Source of the DNA: Dehalococcoidales bacterium
GTDB taxonomy: Bacteria > Chloroflexota > Dehalococcoidia > Dehalococcoidales > Fen-1064
DNA length: 64,000 nucleotides
Assembly: GCA_016783135.1 (NCBI GenBank)
Contig: JADHXC010000005.1
Location: 1-64,000, forward strand
Direction of reading: 5' to 3'
Part shown: positions 61,021 to 64,000 of the stretch, in pieces
Position numbering within the stretch: the stretch's first letter is position 1
Layout: the number at the start of each line of letters is the position of its first letter
Translations under genes and position numbers: made by a program
The notes under the pieces: generated by a model
The model's input: only the letters and a program-made list of their open reading frames with translations
The model's database searches: none
Told to the model about the DNA's origin: nothing

Positions 61021-62787
61021 CTATTCAAGCAAGGTGTATTCCCTGGCCCGCTCGTTAATATCCTTCCTAATGCCTTCTTTGAGAGCGTCAATAGACTGGC
61101 CCTGCAGTTGCTCACCCGTCCGCAGACGAATCGAAACTGTCGAGCTCTTCAGCTCTTTATCGCCGACTACCAGCATACAGGGCACCTTGTCGAGTTGTGC
61201 CTGTCGTATCTTGAGGTTCATCCTCTCCGACCTGGTATCGACATTGGCCCGGATATCCTCTCTCCTGAGTTCGGCTTCCAGCTTGCGGGCGTAGTCCAGA
61301 TGACGGTCCGCCACCGGGATGATTATCGCTTGAAGTGGGGCCAGCCACACCGGAAAAGCGCCGGCATAGTGCTCGATAAGAAGCCCGAAGAAACGTTCCC
61401 AGGCCCCGAGTAGTGCCCGATGGACCATATATGGCCGATGTTCCTGTCCGTCCGGTCCGGTGTAGACCATGTCGAAACGCTCCGGCAAATTGAAGTCGAA
61501 CTGGATGGTGGTCATCTGCCATTCCCGGCCGAGGGCGTCGTTTATCTTGATGTCAATCTTGGGACCATAGAATGCGCCACCGCCCTTATCTACCTCGTAG
61601 GGCAACTGCATGTCCTCAACAACCTTGCTCAGAGCTGCAGACGCCTGTTGCCACTGTTCCTCGGTGCCTATTGCCTTCTCAGGGCGCGTGGCGATGTATA
61701 TCTTGTAGTCATCGAAACCGAAAGCCTGCCACATGTGGAGTGAGAAGCGCAGTACCTCGGCTATCTCCTCGTCAATCTGCTCCGGCGTGCAGATAATGTG
61801 GGCATCGTCCTGGGTAAAACCGCGGGTGCGCAGCAATCCCAGCAGTACGCCGCTCTTCTCGTACCGGTAGACCGTACCCAGCTCCGCCCAGCGCAGAGGA
61901 AGGTCACGGTAGGAGCGTATCCGGGACTTGTAGAACAGTATGTGGAAAGGGCAGTTCATCGGCTTCAGGTAGTACTCCTGCCCTTCGATGTCCATCGGGG
62001 AGTACATGTTCTCCTGGTAGAAGTCCAGATGGCCGCTCGTCTCCCACAGCGTACTCCGGCCAATATGCGGCGTGTAGAGCAATTCATAGCCGTTGGCGTA
62101 GTGCTCTTTTCGCCAGAAGTCCTCCACCAGGGTGCGAATCCTGCCCGCCCTGGGGCCGTAGATAATCAGGCCGCCACCCACTTCCTCCGGCGAGATGTAG
62201 AGATTGAGCTGCCGGTTCAGACGACGGTGGTCGCGTGTCTCAAGCTCCTCAAGGTGCTTCAGGTGCTCTTCAAGCTCTCCAGCCGTCGGCCAGGCGGTGC
62301 CGTAGATACGCTGCAGCATAGGATTCCTCTCGCTGCCCCGCCAGTAGGCACCGGCAATACCGGTCAGCTTGAAAGCACCGACCTTCCCGCTGGAAGCAAC
62401 GTGGGGCCCGCGGCACATATCGGTGAACGAACCCTGCCGGTACACGGTAACCTTCTCTTCCGGTAACTCATCGATAAGCTCCAGCTTGTACGGCTGGTCG
62501 GCAAACAGCTCCCGCGCACTCTCTTTGGTGACCTCCTCCATTGTAAAGACCTCATCGGCAGCCACGATGTCCTTCATTCTGGCCTCGATAACCGGCAGGT
62601 CTTCCGGAGTCAGCGTCCGCGGCAGGTCAAAATCGTAGTAAAAGCCGTCTTCGATGGTCGGCCCGATGCCGAACCTGGCTTCGGGGAACATGGACTGGAC
62701 CGCCTCCGCCATGATGTGAGCGGTCGAATGGCGCATCATGTCCAGCGCTTCGTCTACGCCTGATTTCATTTTCCTGTCAGGTACCAT
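61021..62787 (-). CDS. thrS: Threonyl-tRNA synthetase lacking the N-terminal TGS domain
   Basis: MRHSTAHIMAEAVQSMFPEARFGIGPTIEDGFYYDF; MNCPFHILFYKS; GLLRTRGFTQDDAHIIC; starts at the editing domain. Confidence 0.95.
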   Translation of the reverse strand: MVPDRKMKSGVDEALDMMRHSTAHIMAEAVQSMFPEARFGIGPTIEDGFYYDFDLPRTLTPEDLPVIEARMKDIVAADEVFTMEEVTKESARELFADQPYKLELIDELPEEKVTVYRQGSFTDMCRGPHVASSGKVGAFKLTGIAGAYWRGSERNPMLQRIYGTAWPTAGELEEHLKHLEELETRDHRRLNRQLNLYISPEEVGGGLIIYGPRAGRIRTLVEDFWRKEHYANGYELLYTPHIGRSTLWETSGHLDFYQENMYSPMDIEGQEYYLKPMNCPFHILFYKSRIRSYRDLPLRWAELGTVYRYEKSGVLLGLLRTRGFTQDDAHIICTPEQIDEEIAEVLRFSLHMWQAFGFDDYKIYIATRPEKAIGTEEQWQQASAALSKVVEDMQLPYEVDKGGGAFYGPKIDIKINDALGREWQMTTIQFDFNLPERFDMVYTGPDGQEHRPYMVHRALLGAWERFFGLLIEHYAGAFPVWLAPLQAIIIPVADRHLDYARKLEAELRREDIRANVDTRSERMNLKIRQAQLDKVPCMLVVGDKELKSSTVSIRLRTGEQLQGQSIDALKEGIRKDINERAREYTLLE

Positions 62788-62855
62788 TATCAGGACTCTC
62801 CATGTATGAAAACAAAACCTCCCGCCCTGACCGGAGACGAAAGGCATAACACTTA

Positions 62856-62884
62856 ATTATACCAGCCGCAAGCTCGCAGTGCAA
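62856..62884 (-). promoter_or_regulatory. Probable thrS promoter
   Basis: On minus strand TTGCAC-N17-TATAAT. Confidence 0.5.
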
Positions 62885-62941
62885 TTGCGCGCTGACTGGA
62901 TAGTACCACCCGCGGTCTCTCGGCCAGGGTCTGCAGGCATA

Positions 62942-62971
62942 TTGACAGGGCAGGCTCTCGTGTGCTACAGT
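62942..62971 (+). promoter_or_regulatory. Promoter of the DAHP synthase leader
   Basis: TTGACA-N18-TACAGT with TGC extended -10; predicted TSS about 62977-62979. Confidence 0.65.
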
Positions 62972-62977
62972 CCGGAT

Positions 62978-63079
62978 ATGCGAGACACTATTACCTCTCA
63001 AGGACTGTATTATTGGTACTATGCATTTCCAGTGCGCACCTGGTGCGCTTGGGAGGTGTTGGTACGGCCGGACGTGTAA
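62978..63079 (+). CDS. Aromatic-rich attenuator leader peptide MRDTITSQGLYYWYYAFPVRTWCAWEVLVRPDV
   Basis: 33 codons with a YYWYYAF cluster between promoter and intrinsic terminator upstream of DAHP synthase. Confidence 0.8.
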   Translation: MRDTITSQGLYYWYYAFPVRTWCAWEVLVRPDV

Positions 63080-63139
63080 CGCGCCAGGTCCGGACCGCAG
63101 GAAAGCTTAAAAGAACCCTCTCAAGCAGAGGGTTCTTTT
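62993..63139 (+). promoter_or_regulatory. Four-segment transcription attenuator
   Basis: 1:2 = 62993-63002/63048-63057; 2:3 = 63048-63060/63114-63125; 3:4 = 63109-63121/63127-63139. Confidence 0.8.
63109..63139 (+). terminator. Intrinsic terminator (attenuator)
   Basis: AAAAGAACCCTCT caagc AGAGGGTTCTTTT, perfect 13-bp stem ending in a T-tract. Confidence 0.9.
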
Positions 63140-63182
63140 CTTTCAGGATTACAAACAGTAAAGCCGGCAGTGGAGGGCACCG

Positions 63183-64000
63183 ATGATTATCATGAAGAGC
63201 GAAGCCACCAAAGAAGAGGTCGCCAACGTAGTAAAAGAAATCCAGAAGTACGGGCTCAGGGCGGACGTCTCCATAGGGGCCTACAGGACCGTAATCGGGC
63301 TGGTGGGAGACGAGAGTAAGATACCGTTTTCCCACTTCACCGTTCTACCCGGAGTCAAAGAGGCGTTCATGGTGGAAACACCCTACAAGCTAATCAGCCG
63401 TGAGTACGCCGGTATGTCCGGGCCGGATATCGAGAACCGGGTCATCAAGGTGGGTGACGTCGAAGTCGGGGGGGGTGAACCGGTATTCATCGCCGGGCCC
63501 TGCGCTGTGGAGAGCAAGGAGCAGCTCTTCCGGATTGCCGAGGGTGTGAAGAAGGCCGGAGCTCACATACTCAGAGGCGGTATCTTCAAGCCGCGGAGCT
63601 CGGTGCACTCCTTCCAGGGGCTCGGCGCCAGCGGTGAAGAAGGTGCACAGCAGGCCCTGGGATGGCTGCGTGAAGCCGGGGATACCTTCGGGATGCCCGT
63701 GGTGACTGAAATCCGTGGTGAAGGACAGGTCGACCTGATTGCGGAATACGTGGACCTGATACAGATAGGGGCCAGGAACATGTACGACCAGGACCTGATT
63801 ACCAAGGTCGCACGGAAGCAGAAGCCCATCCTCTACAAGAGACACTTCGGGGCCGGTATCGAAGAGTTCCTCTCCTTTACCGAGTACATGGTGGCCGAGG
63901 AAAACAAGGATATCATACTGTGTGAAAGGGGAATACTGCCCCTGGGCAAAGGCAAGAGCTACTCCAGGTACACCCTTGACGTGACCGCGGTACCGGTCAT
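63183..64000 (+). CDS. aroF: 3-deoxy-7-phosphoheptulonate (DAHP) synthase, truncated by window end
   Basis: N-terminal ferredoxin-like domain MIIMKSEATKEEVANVVKEIQKYG; FIAGPCAVESKEQLFRIAEGVKKAGAHILRGGIFKPRSSVHSFQGLG. Confidence 0.92.
   Translation, partial: MIIMKSEATKEEVANVVKEIQKYGLRADVSIGAYRTVIGLVGDESKIPFSHFTVLPGVKEAFMVETPYKLISREYAGMSGPDIENRVIKVGDVEVGGGEPVFIAGPCAVESKEQLFRIAEGVKKAGAHILRGGIFKPRSSVHSFQGLGASGEEGAQQALGWLREAGDTFGMPVVTEIRGEGQVDLIAEYVDLIQIGARNMYDQDLITKVARKQKPILYKRHFGAGIEEFLSFTEYMVAEENKDIILCERGILPLGKGKSYSRYTLDVTAVPV

Noticed and set aside
62788-62880. T-box riboswitch upstream of thrS
   Set aside because: The predicted promoter at 62856-62884 leaves only about 60 nt of leader, and no T-box consensus or terminator is visible.

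Overview
64 kb chromosomal window, GC-rich and densely coding. The gene content and style suggest a Dehalococcoidia-like Chloroflexota bacterium, but that taxonomy is inference and was not tested. Most of it is housekeeping: rpsB-tsf-pyrH-frr-uppS-cdsA-dxr-rseP; thrS-infC-rpmI-rplT-pheS-pheT; tsaB-tsaE-thiL; leuD-leuB-cimA; metG, ftsH, proS, archease-rtcB and several ABC transporters. There is no CRISPR array, transposase or phage module. The strongest non-coding signal is at the right end, upstream of a DAHP synthase gene (62942-63139). It is a near-textbook four-segment transcription attenuator. A promoter places the TSS on the AUG of a short leader peptide (MRDTITSQGLYYWYYAFPVRTWCAWEVLVRPDV). 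This is followed by a 1:2 pairing, a competing 2:3 antiterminator, and a 13-bp 3:4 intrinsic terminator. A second signal is a family of four dispersed, palindrome-rich, MITE-like elements with TAGCAGG.../...CCTGCTA ends. Two copies carry the same inserted double-hairpin cassette, with a compensatory base-pair change. Other observations: an arsM gene next to a Cys-rich AbrB-like (HgcC-like) regulator; repeats that contribute gene stop codons; probable CTG and ATA start codons; a TGS-less ThrRS; a duplicated PDZ in RseP; and a GerW/DUF2953 pair.
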